A stretch of 15,493 nt of DNA from Caldithrix sp. (GTDB taxonomy: Bacteria; KSB1; UBA2214; DYKH01). Positions 6,391 through 14,860 of the stretch are shown here, piece by piece. The notes below the pieces were generated by a model. The model was not told the DNA's origin. It made no database searches and worked only from the letters and a program-made list of their open reading frames with translations. The position numbers and the translations under genes were made by a program. Each line of letters opens with the position of its first letter. Position 1 is the stretch's first letter. The DNA is taken from NCBI GenBank assembly GCA_020722685.1, contig DYKH01000122.1:1-15493 (forward strand), read 5' to 3'.

Positions 6391-9300
6391 GTGATCTCAA
6401 AAAGATACTATTTCATATTAGGAATGTTCTGCCTTGCCTTCGCGGTCGGCTCGCTAATGGCCGCCGAGAATCTCGATGAAGCCGGCAAGAAATTGCGTAA
6501 GCGCGTGGGGCATGCTGATCGCAAGGAAGGGACCCTTGACGGCAATCGAATTTCCACTCTGTTCTACAATTTCGGCTCCATAGGCGACTGGCAAAACCGG
6601 CGCGTCGAGTCCGGTGTATATCCCAAAGGCGCTTCCGGACACAGCTATTTTGCCGAATTTACTCCCTTGGCGGGCGCGGAAGTGGTTGACAAGGTTGGGC
6701 AGCGCCGCCATATTTTCAGCGACGGCGCCGCCAGCACCAGTGTCGCCGACAACCGGCCCACCGGTGGTTTTTATGCCTGGGAACCATTACCCGGATATGC
6801 CGACCCTGACCAGGACGCCATCGCCATCAGCGATGCCCTGGACAACAATGGCGACGGCAAACCGGATAGCTGGCCATGGCGTTGGCCCGACAAGCCGGAA
6901 TGGTACAATCCCATTACGGGAATTCCCTATTGGAACGGCCAGTACGGCGCATTTCCGCGCGCCGATCAAGAGACCTACTACAGGATGAATGATTACTATA
7001 ATGACGAGTTTAGATTTTGGCCGTCCGTCGAGGACACCTTGATGCGAGGGCTGGGTTTGGACGTGGCGGTTCGCGGCTATCAATGGGCTCATCCTGCTGC
7101 CGAAGACATCATCATCTGGACCTATTGGATCACCAACACCGGCACCACCACCTACAACAAGACGGTATTCGGTATGTACGGCGACGCCGATTTGGGCGAC
7201 GATGGCGACCAACGTGACGATGACGCATTGTTTAACAGGAAAGAAGATATTGTCTATCAATACGATCATGATAACAAAGGCGCCTGGGGCGGGCCGGTCG
7301 CTTACTTTGGCTTTAGATATCTCGAATCCCCCGGCGATCCCTTGAACGGCATTGACGACGATGAGGATGGTCTTGTCGATGAGTCGCAGTCCGACGGCAT
7401 CGATAACGATGGCGACTGGAACCCAGAGCTGGACGATGTAGGTCTTGACGGCTTAGCGCCCGGCGCCATCGGCTACCTTGGTCCGGATGCCGACGGCACC
7501 GAAGGCAACGGAGTCCCGGACGCCAATCACGACCTGGGCGTCGCAGAGCCGAATTTTGAGATGACGGATAACAGCGAATCGGATCAATTGGGATTGACCA
7601 GTTTTAACGCCGCCGCCTGGCCCGGCATCCTTCTCGATAATGACGAGACGGTGTGGGCCAGGACCGTGCCTGGCAATTTCGACGAAATCCAGCAGACGGT
7701 CGACCTGACCTTCATGTATGCCACCGCATACTTTCAACTGCCGGCAAAAGGCGACCCAAACAACCAAAGAAAATTCGCTATTGCACTGCTTTTTGGCGAA
7801 GACTTTGATGATTTGCTCCGCAACGCCAAAACCATGCAGAAGATTTACGACGCGGACTATAACTTTGCCAAACCGCCGGAAAAGCCCACCGTCACGGCTG
7901 TCCCGGGAGATCACAAAGTGACTCTCTATTGGGACAAGCGCGCGGAGGAGTTGACCCGCGATCCGATCTACGGCTTTGACTTTGAAGGCTATATGATTTT
8001 TCGCAGCACGGATGCCGGTTTCACCGAAAGCTATATCATCACCAATGCCTACGGCAATAAGCAGTTCGACAAACCCCTTGCTCAATTCGACCTGATTAAC
8101 ACCCTGAAAGGCCCGCATCCCATCGGTCAGGACGGGCTGCAAATGAATATGGGCAGCGACAATGGTCTGGTGTACAATTGGACCGACACCACGGTGGAAA
8201 ATGGACAGACTTACTATTACGCGGTTTGCTCCTACGATCAGGGTTACGACGTAGACTTTTATGAGCGGAAAATCACCAACTCCCCCAATCTGCTGCCCAT
8301 TGCACCCTCTATCTCCGCAAAGAGAATCCGTACCGACATTACCGGAAAAGTGATTGCCACGGACATCAATACCGTGGTCGTCACGCCCAACGCACCGGCT
8401 GCCGGATATGTTGCCCCGCCGACGTTGAGCAACGATCCGAGCAACAACCTCGTCCGCCACACAAGCGGACCAGGCACCGGCGAGATCAGTATTTATCCGC
8501 TGGACCCCATGAAAGTGCCGAACGGCGCCAAGTATCAAATCACCTTTGATGACACCACTTTCGCTCAACCCAACCAGCCAAAGACCGTCTTTTCCGTGCT
8601 CAAGATGGAGCCGCAAATAGAAAAGTTCATCGCAGATTCAACCGGGGTGCTATTGGCCCATCGCAACATCCTGCCGGCTTCAGTGAGGATCACTGATCCG
8701 AGCAACGGCGCAGTCTTCGAGCCCGAAGTTGATTACAAATTGAATCCGCAGACCGGCTCCATTGTAAAAGTCCCCGGAGGTGGGTTACAAGAGGGCCTCG
8801 AGTACCAGGCAAGCTATCAGTACTTCCCGGTCTTCAACAGCCCGTACACGACGGGGGAAGATTTCAATCCCTATTTCGATGGTCTTCGCATTCTGGTGAA
8901 AGATCATCCCTTGGAACCGGATACTGCCAAGACCAGCCGCACCCGATCCGCTTGGCTGAAGGAAAATTCGCTACGCGCGGCTGCGGAAAAATACGGCGTG
9001 CCTTACGATGTCAATAGGACCATTACCAATTATCAAGGCGTGGTTTCCTTGTACGCGGCCGGAGGCGTCAAGGTGCCGGTGCCTTACGATTTTGACATCA
9101 TCGTTTATGACCGCGTCGTCACCAAGTCGCATAACAACAAAGATGCGAATTTCTTGATGATCAATACCACCCGCGGCGATACCGCGCGGTTTGTCTACCA
9201 AGACGTTGCGCCCTTGGCCGAGCTTTCCGATCAAGATGTTGTTGTGCCAGTGGAAAAAGTCGGAACGACCTACAAAGGCACTTGGCAGATCAAATTCTGG

Positions 9301-9852
9301 GCCCCGGCGGACTCTCTGGTGTTCGGCTTCCGCGACTCGACCTGGACGGACAGTCTGGGCGTTGTGCATACAGTGACCGACACCGTCGTTTTGGACCGAA
9401 TCAAATTGGCCATTTCTCCCCGAGCGGGAGACATTTTCCATGTGTCCATAAAAAAGCCCTTCAAAGCCCACGATGTGTTTGAATTCACCACCCAAGGAGC
9501 TTATGTAGACAAGAAAATCGCCAGCTCGGATTCGGCGTTAGACCGCATTGCAGTTGTGCCCAATCCCTATGTGGTAACCGCAGAGTGGGAGCCGCAACAC
9601 GTATTCTCATCCGGACGCGGTGAGCGAAAGATAGAATTCATCCACCTGCCGCAGAAATGTACAATCAAGATTTTTACCGTACGAGGCTATTTGGTCGCCA
9701 CCATCGAACATGACAGCCCCATCGATGACGGCTCCGAGTTCTGGAATTTGCTTTCCAAGGACGGAATGGAAATCGCTTACGGGGTTTATGTCTTTCATGT
9801 CGATGCTCCGGGTGTGGGAGAAAAAATCGGAAAATTCGGGGTGATCAAATGA
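6391..9852 (+). CDS. Large secreted protein with Fn3-like and C-terminal sorting domain
   Basis: A 1153-residue exported protein. The frame could open at TTG 6388, but GGAGG at 6381-6385 is only 2 bases from it and 5 from GTG 6391, so GTG is preferred. Residues 1-24 are a signal peptide ending near SLMAAEN. Asp-rich loops like calcium sites occur at 151-159 (DNNGDGKPD) and 320-342 (GIDDDEDGLVDES, GIDNDGD). About 495-635 looks like a fibronectin type III segment (PPEKPTVTAVPGDHKVTLYW ... YYYAVCSYD). From 1051 to the end is a FlgD-like/type IX-like sorting module: VVPNPY at 1055-1060, then CTIKIFTVRGYLVATI and GVYVFHVDAPG ending GKFGVIK. It lies 38 bases after the receptor gene and overlaps the region of the next ribosome site, so the three are probably cotranscribed. 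It may be a surface-exposed partner of the receptor. Its activity is unknown. Confidence 0.82.
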   Translation: MISKRYYFILGMFCLAFAVGSLMAAENLDEAGKKLRKRVGHADRKEGTLDGNRISTLFYNFGSIGDWQNRRVESGVYPKGASGHSYFAEFTPLAGAEVVDKVGQRRHIFSDGAASTSVADNRPTGGFYAWEPLPGYADPDQDAIAISDALDNNGDGKPDSWPWRWPDKPEWYNPITGIPYWNGQYGAFPRADQETYYRMNDYYNDEFRFWPSVEDTLMRGLGLDVAVRGYQWAHPAAEDIIIWTYWITNTGTTTYNKTVFGMYGDADLGDDGDQRDDDALFNRKEDIVYQYDHDNKGAWGGPVAYFGFRYLESPGDPLNGIDDDEDGLVDESQSDGIDNDGDWNPELDDVGLDGLAPGAIGYLGPDADGTEGNGVPDANHDLGVAEPNFEMTDNSESDQLGLTSFNAAAWPGILLDNDETVWARTVPGNFDEIQQTVDLTFMYATAYFQLPAKGDPNNQRKFAIALLFGEDFDDLLRNAKTMQKIYDADYNFAKPPEKPTVTAVPGDHKVTLYWDKRAEELTRDPIYGFDFEGYMIFRSTDAGFTESYIITNAYGNKQFDKPLAQFDLINTLKGPHPIGQDGLQMNMGSDNGLVYNWTDTTVENGQTYYYAVCSYDQGYDVDFYERKITNSPNLLPIAPSISAKRIRTDITGKVIATDINTVVVTPNAPAAGYVAPPTLSNDPSNNLVRHTSGPGTGEISIYPLDPMKVPNGAKYQITFDDTTFAQPNQPKTVFSVLKMEPQIEKFIADSTGVLLAHRNILPASVRITDPSNGAVFEPEVDYKLNPQTGSIVKVPGGGLQEGLEYQASYQYFPVFNSPYTTGEDFNPYFDGLRILVKDHPLEPDTAKTSRTRSAWLKENSLRAAAEKYGVPYDVNRTITNYQGVVSLYAAGGVKVPVPYDFDIIVYDRVVTKSHNNKDANFLMINTTRGDTARFVYQDVAPLAELSDQDVVVPVEKVGTTYKGTWQIKFWAPADSLVFGFRDSTWTDSLGVVHTVTDTVVLDRIKLAISPRAGDIFHVSIKKPFKAHDVFEFTTQGAYVDKKIASSDSALDRIAVVPNPYVVTAEWEPQHVFSSGRGERKIEFIHLPQKCTIKIFTVRGYLVATIEHDSPIDDGSEFWNLLSKDGMEIAYGVYVFHVDAPGVGEKIGKFGVIK

Positions 9853-9866
9853 GGAGGCCGGCAAAT

Positions 9867-10895
9867 ATGAAGCACATATCCATTATTCTCTTGGCCGGCA
9901 TGTTGCTGTGCTCCGGCCAAATACAAGCACAGTTTGTTACGAATGTATCCAAGGTCGGAACTACTGCTGCCCCGTTTTTAGAAATCGAAGTGGGCTCCCG
10001 AGCTTTGGCCATGGGAGGCGCTTTTGTGGCTGTCGCTGATGATGCCACCGCACTATACTGGAATCCCGGCGGCCTCTCTCGCCTGCCGCGCAGCATGGCG
10101 ACGCTGACCCATACGGAATGGATTGCCGACATCAGTTTTGATTATGCCGGCGCCGTCATTCCCATATCTTCCTCCGACGCCCTTGGGCTGAGTGTCACCT
10201 CCTTGACCATGGACGACATGAAAGTACGCACCATTTTCTATCCGGAAGGAACCGGAGAGTTCTTTTCTGCTTCGGATTTGGCCATCGCCGGGTCCTATGG
10301 ACGCAGCTTGACGGATCGCTTCTCCATCGGCTTTTCCGGCAAGTTCATTCAACAAAAGTTATGGCACATGAGCGCTTCCTCTTTTGCTTTGGATGTGGGA
10401 GTACTTTTCACCACTCAGTTCAAAGACATGCGCTTGGGCATGAGCATTTCCAACTTTGGGGGCAAAATGCGGCTGGACGGAATTGATACCCAAGTCAATT
10501 ATGACGTGAGCGGCACCAAAGCCGGCAACAACGACAAGATCATCGCCAATTTACGGACCGATAGCTGGTCGCTGCCGCTGATCTTCCGCGTCGGTGTCGC
10601 CATGGATTTGTTGAATACTGCCCGCAACAAGGTCACCCTGGCCGTCGATGCCGTGCATCCGAACGATAATGCGGAATATGTCAATGCCGGACTGGAATAC
10701 GGGCTGAATCAAAATATCTTTTTGCGCGCCGGCTACAAGTCGCTTTTTTTGAAGGATAGCGAGGAGAGCTTCACCTTGGGCGCCGGCTTGGCCTACGACC
10801 TGATGGGCAAGCTGAACCTGCGGCTCGACTATGCCTATTTGGACTTTGGCGTGCTGGATAATGTGCAGCGGTTTTCGCTGGGATTTGATTTTTAG
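9867..10895 (+). CDS. PorV/PorQ-family outer-membrane protein
   Basis: A 342-residue beta-barrel protein. An ATG at 9849 overlaps the previous stop (ATGA), but GGAGG at 9853-9857 is 9 bases before ATG 9867, and starting there gives a clean signal peptide (MKHISIILLAGMLLCSGQIQ, cleavage near AQ). The family signature GSRALAMGGAFVAVADDATA, followed by LYWNPGGLS, occupies residues 43-71. The rest is alternating strands, ending with RFSLGFDF and a C-terminal Phe. In Bacteroidota, PorV (LptO) carries cargo from the type IX translocon to the attachment complex; other members of the family have unknown jobs. Being encoded straight after a protein with a C-terminal sorting-like domain suggests service to that protein. 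No core type IX genes (porK-N, sov) lie in the window. Confidence 0.88.
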   Translation: MKHISIILLAGMLLCSGQIQAQFVTNVSKVGTTAAPFLEIEVGSRALAMGGAFVAVADDATALYWNPGGLSRLPRSMATLTHTEWIADISFDYAGAVIPISSSDALGLSVTSLTMDDMKVRTIFYPEGTGEFFSASDLAIAGSYGRSLTDRFSIGFSGKFIQQKLWHMSASSFALDVGVLFTTQFKDMRLGMSISNFGGKMRLDGIDTQVNYDVSGTKAGNNDKIIANLRTDSWSLPLIFRVGVAMDLLNTARNKVTLAVDAVHPNDNAEYVNAGLEYGLNQNIFLRAGYKSLFLKDSEESFTLGAGLAYDLMGKLNLRLDYAYLDFGVLDNVQRFSLGFDF

Positions 10896-10982
10896 ATGAA
10901 CGTGCTCCTGCTCGTACTCCTGCTCGCGGATTTCGCCAAACACCTTGGCGTGCGCTCGCGTATTCCACAAGAAAAACCGTAG
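10896..10982 (+). other. Low-complexity direct repeat with a doubtful 28-codon ORF
   Basis: The 10-base unit CTCCTGCTCG occurs at 10905-10914 and again at 10917-10926, 12 bases apart. An ATG directly after the PorV-like stop opens a 28-codon frame starting MNVLLLVLLLA and ending at TAG 10980-10982. The hydrophobic start comes wholly from the CTC/CTG-rich repeat, and the ribosome site would have to lie inside the PorV gene. I regard it as a simple repeat with a chance ORF, though a small membrane peptide cannot be excluded. Confidence 0.35.
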
Positions 10983-11032
10983 GAGGAGACAACACCTTGT
11001 CCCTCATTTGCATCCTTTGAACGGAGCTTGCA

Positions 11033-12484
11033 ATGCACAGACTAAGAACGATACTTCTCGTTCTACTCGTTTCCTTTTCCCTCTCTGCTCAGGAAAACAT
11101 CTGGCAGCAGATTCAAACGCTGGAGCAGCAAGGCAAGCTGAAGCAGGCACAGGGAAGGGTTGCCGACTATTTGCAGAAGCATTCCTCGCTGCCGCAAGGC
11201 GAACAATCCCGCTTACGATTTGCTGAGGAAAGGCTTTGGCGACTTCCGCATGCCTTTCCCCTATCCGAAGCCGATTTGCTCAAGCAGCTCGAAGGTAAGA
11301 TCGCCAATTTTAAAAAGAAGGAATTGGCCCAATGGGAAAAAGAAGGCCGGCTAGATTTCATTCCGATCGAAGGACAGAAGCGTTATCAATACGCCAGCAG
11401 AAGCAATCTGTTCTTCCGCTATCCGGACATTCGTGCCCGCCGCTTGAATCCACCGGATGAAAGCGGATTTGAACGCGAAATGCTCACTTACTGTCAAAAG
11501 GTGAAACAAGCGGCCGAAGAATCCCTGGAGCGCTACGTCATGCCGCAGCGTTTCCACGCCACGATGACCGTTCGCGTCAATGCGGATGCGGTGCCCGACG
11601 GCAAGACAGTTCGCTGCTGGCTTCCCTATCCACGGGCCTATCCCTTTCAAACGGACATCAAGCTGCTGACTTCCGATCCTCCAGCGCTGTGGCTGGATCA
11701 GCCGCTCAGTCCCATCCGCTCGCTGTACTTGGAGCGCAAAGCAGAGTCCGGCAAACAGGTTGAATTCAACTGCCAATTCGAATATACTTCGTGGGCGACG
11801 TACGTAAGAGTCGATCCAAGTAAGGTGATCGCTGCCGATCATTCCCAAGGCGGGCTTGCGGAATTCATCAGCGAGCGACCGCCGCACGTTTCCTTTACGC
11901 CTGAATTGCGGCGTCTTGCCCAAGAGATCGTCGGCCAAGAACAGAATCCTTATTTGAAGGCTCGCCGAATTTATGACTGGATTGCGGACAATATCGTTTA
12001 CAGCTACATGATCGACTATTCGATCATCGACAACGTCAGCATGTACGGTTATAACCGCCGTTACGGAGATTGTGGGGTTCAGGCGCTCCTGTTCATCACT
12101 CTTTGCCGCATCAACGGCATCCCGGCGCGCTGGCAGGGCTGTTGGACTTTCTTCCCCGACGGCGAGAGCATTCACGATTGGGCGGAGTTTTACGTCGAGC
12201 CTTATGGCTGGCTGCACTGCGATCCGTACTGCGCCGTCTGGGCCAAGCAGCAGATCACCACACTGAATGAAGCGGAAAAAGCATTCTTACAAGATTTCTT
12301 CTTTGGCAATATGACCGCCTATCGGATGGCGGCCAACGCCGATCACTGCGCGGAGCTTTATCCACCCAAGGAATCCTTCCGCTCCGACACGGTCGATTTC
12401 CAATTGGGAGAGCTGGAATGGGAGGGCCATAATATCTATTTCAACCAACGCTCCACAAATTGGGAGGTAAAACCGGTGCAATGA
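11033..12484 (+). CDS. Secreted transglutaminase-like cysteine enzyme
   Basis: A 483-residue exported protein. GGAG at 11023-11026 precedes the ATG by 6 bases, and residues 1-20 are a signal peptide (LLVLLVSFSLSAQ). About 21-180 is charged and helical. About 180-260 is strand-rich (RVNADAVPDGKTVRCWLPYP). The transglutaminase/protease core covers about 290-405 with a complete Cys-His-Asp triad: C347 in RRYGDCGVQALLF, H381 in SIHDWAEFYVE, and D397 in WLHCDPYCA. Such proteins are often peptidases or amide-bond-forming enzymes acting in the periplasm or on the surface. It has the same orientation as the receptor/secreted protein/PorV run, 137 bases after it, and may share the transcript. The extra Cys residues at 396 and 400 beside the triad Asp are notable. 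The substrate is unknown. Confidence 0.88.
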   Translation: MHRLRTILLVLLVSFSLSAQENIWQQIQTLEQQGKLKQAQGRVADYLQKHSSLPQGEQSRLRFAEERLWRLPHAFPLSEADLLKQLEGKIANFKKKELAQWEKEGRLDFIPIEGQKRYQYASRSNLFFRYPDIRARRLNPPDESGFEREMLTYCQKVKQAAEESLERYVMPQRFHATMTVRVNADAVPDGKTVRCWLPYPRAYPFQTDIKLLTSDPPALWLDQPLSPIRSLYLERKAESGKQVEFNCQFEYTSWATYVRVDPSKVIAADHSQGGLAEFISERPPHVSFTPELRRLAQEIVGQEQNPYLKARRIYDWIADNIVYSYMIDYSIIDNVSMYGYNRRYGDCGVQALLFITLCRINGIPARWQGCWTFFPDGESIHDWAEFYVEPYGWLHCDPYCAVWAKQQITTLNEAEKAFLQDFFFGNMTAYRMAANADHCAELYPPKESFRSDTVDFQLGELEWEGHNIYFNQRSTNWEVKPVQ

Positions 12485-12807
12485 CCTACGTTTTCAGGTA
12501 CGGTTGGTCGAAAGGATCTTTGCAGGGGCATGCAAAAGCCAAATATCAGAATGCAAAATGACGATGCAAAATTTAAAACAAAACCACAGCGGGATGTAAG
12601 AAAGTGGCCACCCGACTCTTAGGCCGCTTCGCCGTACAACCGGCCTGCCCGTCCCGACAGAATCGGTTCCATTCTTATCATTTTGGATTTTAATCTGTCA
12701 TTTTGCTCTTTGCCTTTTCATTTTTGATACTTGGCCGTGACAGGAAATGGGACAAATTGCAGCACTTAAGACGGATGCAATCAAGTTCACAAAACAAGGA
12801 GGAGTAA
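12485..12807 (+). repeat. Gene-free stretch with a long imperfect inverted repeat
   Basis: No gene is visible in these 323 bases. The left arm at 12539-12578 (starting CCAAATATCAGAATG) and the right arm at 12688-12734 (which in reverse complement starts CCAAGTATCAAAAATG) are related. The best core is GCAAAATGAC at 12553-12562 facing GTCATTTTGC at 12697-12706. The middle is GC-rich. This may be a mobile palindromic intergenic repeat or a decayed small element. The segment also serves as the leader of the DUF1080 gene, with AAGGAGGAG at 12796-12804. I found no convincing -35/-10 pair. Confidence 0.55.
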
Positions 12808-13803
12808 ATGTTGCGCTATTTGGTAATATGGTCGTTTTTCCTTTTATCGATGGCCCACTTGGCTTTCGCCCAAGATGAGGTAATGGGCAATTGGGAAGGC
12901 CACTATCAAACGGACAACTATGATACGGGAAAGCTACGCGCGCAAATCCTCGCCCAGGGAAAGGGCATCTACAGGGCTATTGTCCGAATCGGCGAGGAAT
13001 GGGAACAGAACCCGGGATTGACGATTATGGGCAAGACCGAGGATAACAAGACCGTTTTTTCTGGCACGGTCGACGTGGGTTATGAATTGGGCGGCGCTTA
13101 TGAGGTAACCGCTACCATCGCAGAGTCGAAATTTACCGGGCGCTTTGTCGGCGATGAGGCCTCCGGAAACATCGAAATGAGCAAAGTTGACATAAAGCCC
13201 GCCAGTTTGGGAGCAATGCCTCCTACCGGCGCCGTGGTGCTGTTCGACGGGAAGAACCTAAACGCCTGGCAACAGACCGACGGCAAGCCGGCCAAGTGGA
13301 AGCTCACTCAAGATGGCGCAATGGAAGTGACGAGCGGCAATATCATCACCAAGCAGAAATTTCAGGATTGCAAGCTGCACCTTGAATTTCGCACGCCCTA
13401 CATGCCCGAGGCGCGCGGTCAAGCTCGCGGCAACAGCGGCGTCTATCTACAGGGACGCTATGAGATTCAGGTGCTGGACAGCTTTGGCTTGGAAGCTACG
13501 GAAGGAGATTGCGGCGGCATTTACGGTGTAGCCCCGCCCAAGGTCAATGCTTGTTTGCCGCCCTTGGCGTGGCAAACCTATGACATTACCTTTTATGCAC
13601 CCAAGTTCGACAATGCCGGCAACAAGCTCAAAGACGCTGAGGTGACGGTGGAGCATAACGGCAAAATCATTCACGACAAGGTTTCACTTCCTGCACCCAC
13701 GGGCGGCTCGTTAGATCAGGACGTGAGCAAACCTGGTGGTCTTTTGCTGCAAGACCACGAAAATCCTGTGCAGTATCGAAATATTTGGCTCTTGCCGATG
13801 TAA
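12808..13803 (+). CDS. Secreted DUF1080 (3-keto-disaccharide hydrolase) protein
   Basis: A 331-residue exported protein with a strong ribosome site (AAGGAGGAG, 12796-12804) and a signal peptide over about residues 1-21 (ending AFAQ). Residues 22-130 form a strand-rich N-terminal domain of unknown role (GNWEGHYQTDNYDTGKLRAQ). The C-terminal DUF1080/PF06439 domain covers about 143-331: LFDGKNLNAW at 145-154, GNSGVYLQGRYEIQVLDSFG at 208-227, CGGIYGV from 235, and closing GGLLLQDHENPVQYRNIWLLP. This concanavalin-like fold family includes hydrolases of 3-keto-glycosides, in which the sugar is first oxidised at C3. No oxidoreductase partner is in the window, so the substrate stays open. It is separated from the upstream genes by 323 bases and is probably transcribed alone. 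Confidence 0.9.
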   Translation: MLRYLVIWSFFLLSMAHLAFAQDEVMGNWEGHYQTDNYDTGKLRAQILAQGKGIYRAIVRIGEEWEQNPGLTIMGKTEDNKTVFSGTVDVGYELGGAYEVTATIAESKFTGRFVGDEASGNIEMSKVDIKPASLGAMPPTGAVVLFDGKNLNAWQQTDGKPAKWKLTQDGAMEVTSGNIITKQKFQDCKLHLEFRTPYMPEARGQARGNSGVYLQGRYEIQVLDSFGLEATEGDCGGIYGVAPPKVNACLPPLAWQTYDITFYAPKFDNAGNKLKDAEVTVEHNGKIIHDKVSLPAPTGGSLDQDVSKPGGLLLQDHENPVQYRNIWLLPM

Positions 13804-13880
13804 GGCTTCCGGGACAATTCCGATTGTTGGAGTCCACATGGTTTGCGGGCTACAATGATCGAATCATTAGCGGGAGTGAA

Positions 13881-13970
13881 CAAAAAAAGCCCAGAGTTCG
13901 CCGCTGCACGATCAAAGCACGCATAACAGGTGGTGTGAGTTAGGAAAGCTAAACTAATGGCGAACTCTGG
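13881..13970 (-). terminator. 12-bp inverted repeat with T-run on minus strand
   Basis: CCAGAGTTCGCC at 13891-13902 pairs perfectly with GGCGAACTCTGG at 13959-13970, with 56 bases between. On the minus strand the second arm is followed by GC and then seven T (13882-13888), which resembles an intrinsic terminator for leftward transcription from the DUF1893 gene 410 bases away. The long loop is atypical, so terminal repeats of a small decayed element are an alternative reading. Confidence 0.4.
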
Positions 13971-14263
13971 ACATTCTATTGACGACAACTTCCCCCTCAC
14001 TGTCGATACTCGGAAAGAACCGTCCCGTCCCTAAGTGCTCTCGCCCGAATCTACTTTCTGCTTTGCAAACCTAATGCCCGAATATGTCTCTGTTAGAAAT
14101 TCTTCGGAAGACTCTTCCTCGAGCGATCTGCCGCGCAATCCGGTTAGGTCTTGTGCGGAGACTGCCGACACACAACTGCCAAATTAACGGTAAGATAAAG
14201 CACCGACCATCTGTCGCTCGATAGCTTGAATTGCCTGGAAAATTAACATGCGAAAATTTTGCC

Positions 14264-14284
14264 GCAGAGTTTGGAAAACCCTGC
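14264..14284. repeat. Short hairpin related to the palindrome at 14861
   Basis: GCAGAGTTT and AAACCCTGC face each other around GGA, giving a 9-base stem with one A-C mismatch. The core GTTTGGAA followed by CCCTG is shared, apart from two extra A, with the perfect palindrome at 14861-14893, so both may belong to one repeat family. Confidence 0.4.
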
Positions 14285-14380
14285 TTCTAAGGCGTCGCTG
14301 AGAACGCAGTACCAAGAGAGTGATCCTATTCAGCGACATTCGTCCCAAAAAGGTGTCGAAATCCTAAGAAGGCGCAGGAT

Positions 14381-14809
14381 TCATGAGGACCGGCGGGACA
14401 TGAGCCTTTTCCCCAATTCCAGATAGAACTGCTGCGGCGAGCCGGATGCGACGGCCAATTGCTCCATCGGGCAAGGTCCGGTGTTGTCGCGATTCATGAT
14501 TTGCGGAATGATGCGGGCGGCTTGCAGGGGAATATGATTTTCTTTTAAAAATTGTTTCGCCGATTCACTTGCCAGCGGCGTAACAACCTCTCCCACTTGG
14601 CCTAATACGCACAGATAGGCGGCAGCCAAACCGACGATCTTGTCAATGACCGTAGCGCCGTGCATTTCCTTTTGCTTCCCGTTAAGGCACAGAAAGAGCG
14701 GCTTCAGCATGGGCTCGGCGGATTGAAATATGATCTGGCCGTTTTGTTCAATTTGGATTGATAGGCCGGATTCGCTTAATTGTCGTATCTTTTCTTGCCA
14801 ATGGGTCAT
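14381..14809 (-). CDS. DUF1893 (TM1506-like) protein
   Basis: A 142-residue cytoplasmic protein. The frame stays open upstream to 14992, but that part is translated from a perfect palindrome (14861-14893) and has no conserved character, so I start at ATG 14809 (MTHWQEKIRQL). The upstream sequence has only a weak GAGAG as ribosome site. The pattern GATVIDKIVGLAAAYLCVLG at 51-70, then VVTPLASESAKQFLKENHIP, and MNRDNTGPCPMEQLA at 105-119 matches the DUF1893 family, represented by Thermotoga TM1506, whose fold is cytidine-deaminase-like. No enzymatic activity is established to my knowledge. Only the single Cys of the C-P-M-E motif is visible, not a full zinc set. The neighbour upstream is a TPR gene on the same strand, 207 bases away. 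Confidence 0.68.
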   Translation of the reverse strand: MTHWQEKIRQLSESGLSIQIEQNGQIIFQSAEPMLKPLFLCLNGKQKEMHGATVIDKIVGLAAAYLCVLGQVGEVVTPLASESAKQFLKENHIPLQAARIIPQIMNRDNTGPCPMEQLAVASGSPQQFYLELGKRLMSRRSS

Positions 14810-14860
14810 TCGACTCTCAATTAGTTTTGTCAATTGTTTCAGACTGGCCTTGTGGCTCTC

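Larger units (their letters stand above)
13804..14380. other. Gene-free stretch between convergent genes
   Basis: These 577 bases lie between the ends of the + strand DUF1080 gene and the - strand DUF1893 gene. I see no protein with family resemblance in any frame; a 94-codon minus-strand ORF over 13716-14000 mostly shadows the DUF1080 tail and non-coding DNA. The stretch holds two inverted repeats listed separately and several trivial 5-base stems. No tRNA or known RNA structure is recognisable. Confidence 0.6.

Noticed and set aside
12519..12536. TTTGCA/TGCAAA stem after the transglutaminase gene as a terminator
   Set aside because: The stem is six AT-rich pairs with no T-run following on the plus strand.
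14360..14381. AATCCT/AGGATT stem at the end of the DUF1893 gene as a terminator
   Set aside because: A six-pair stem with a ten-base loop overlapping the stop codon and a T-run several bases away is too weak to call.
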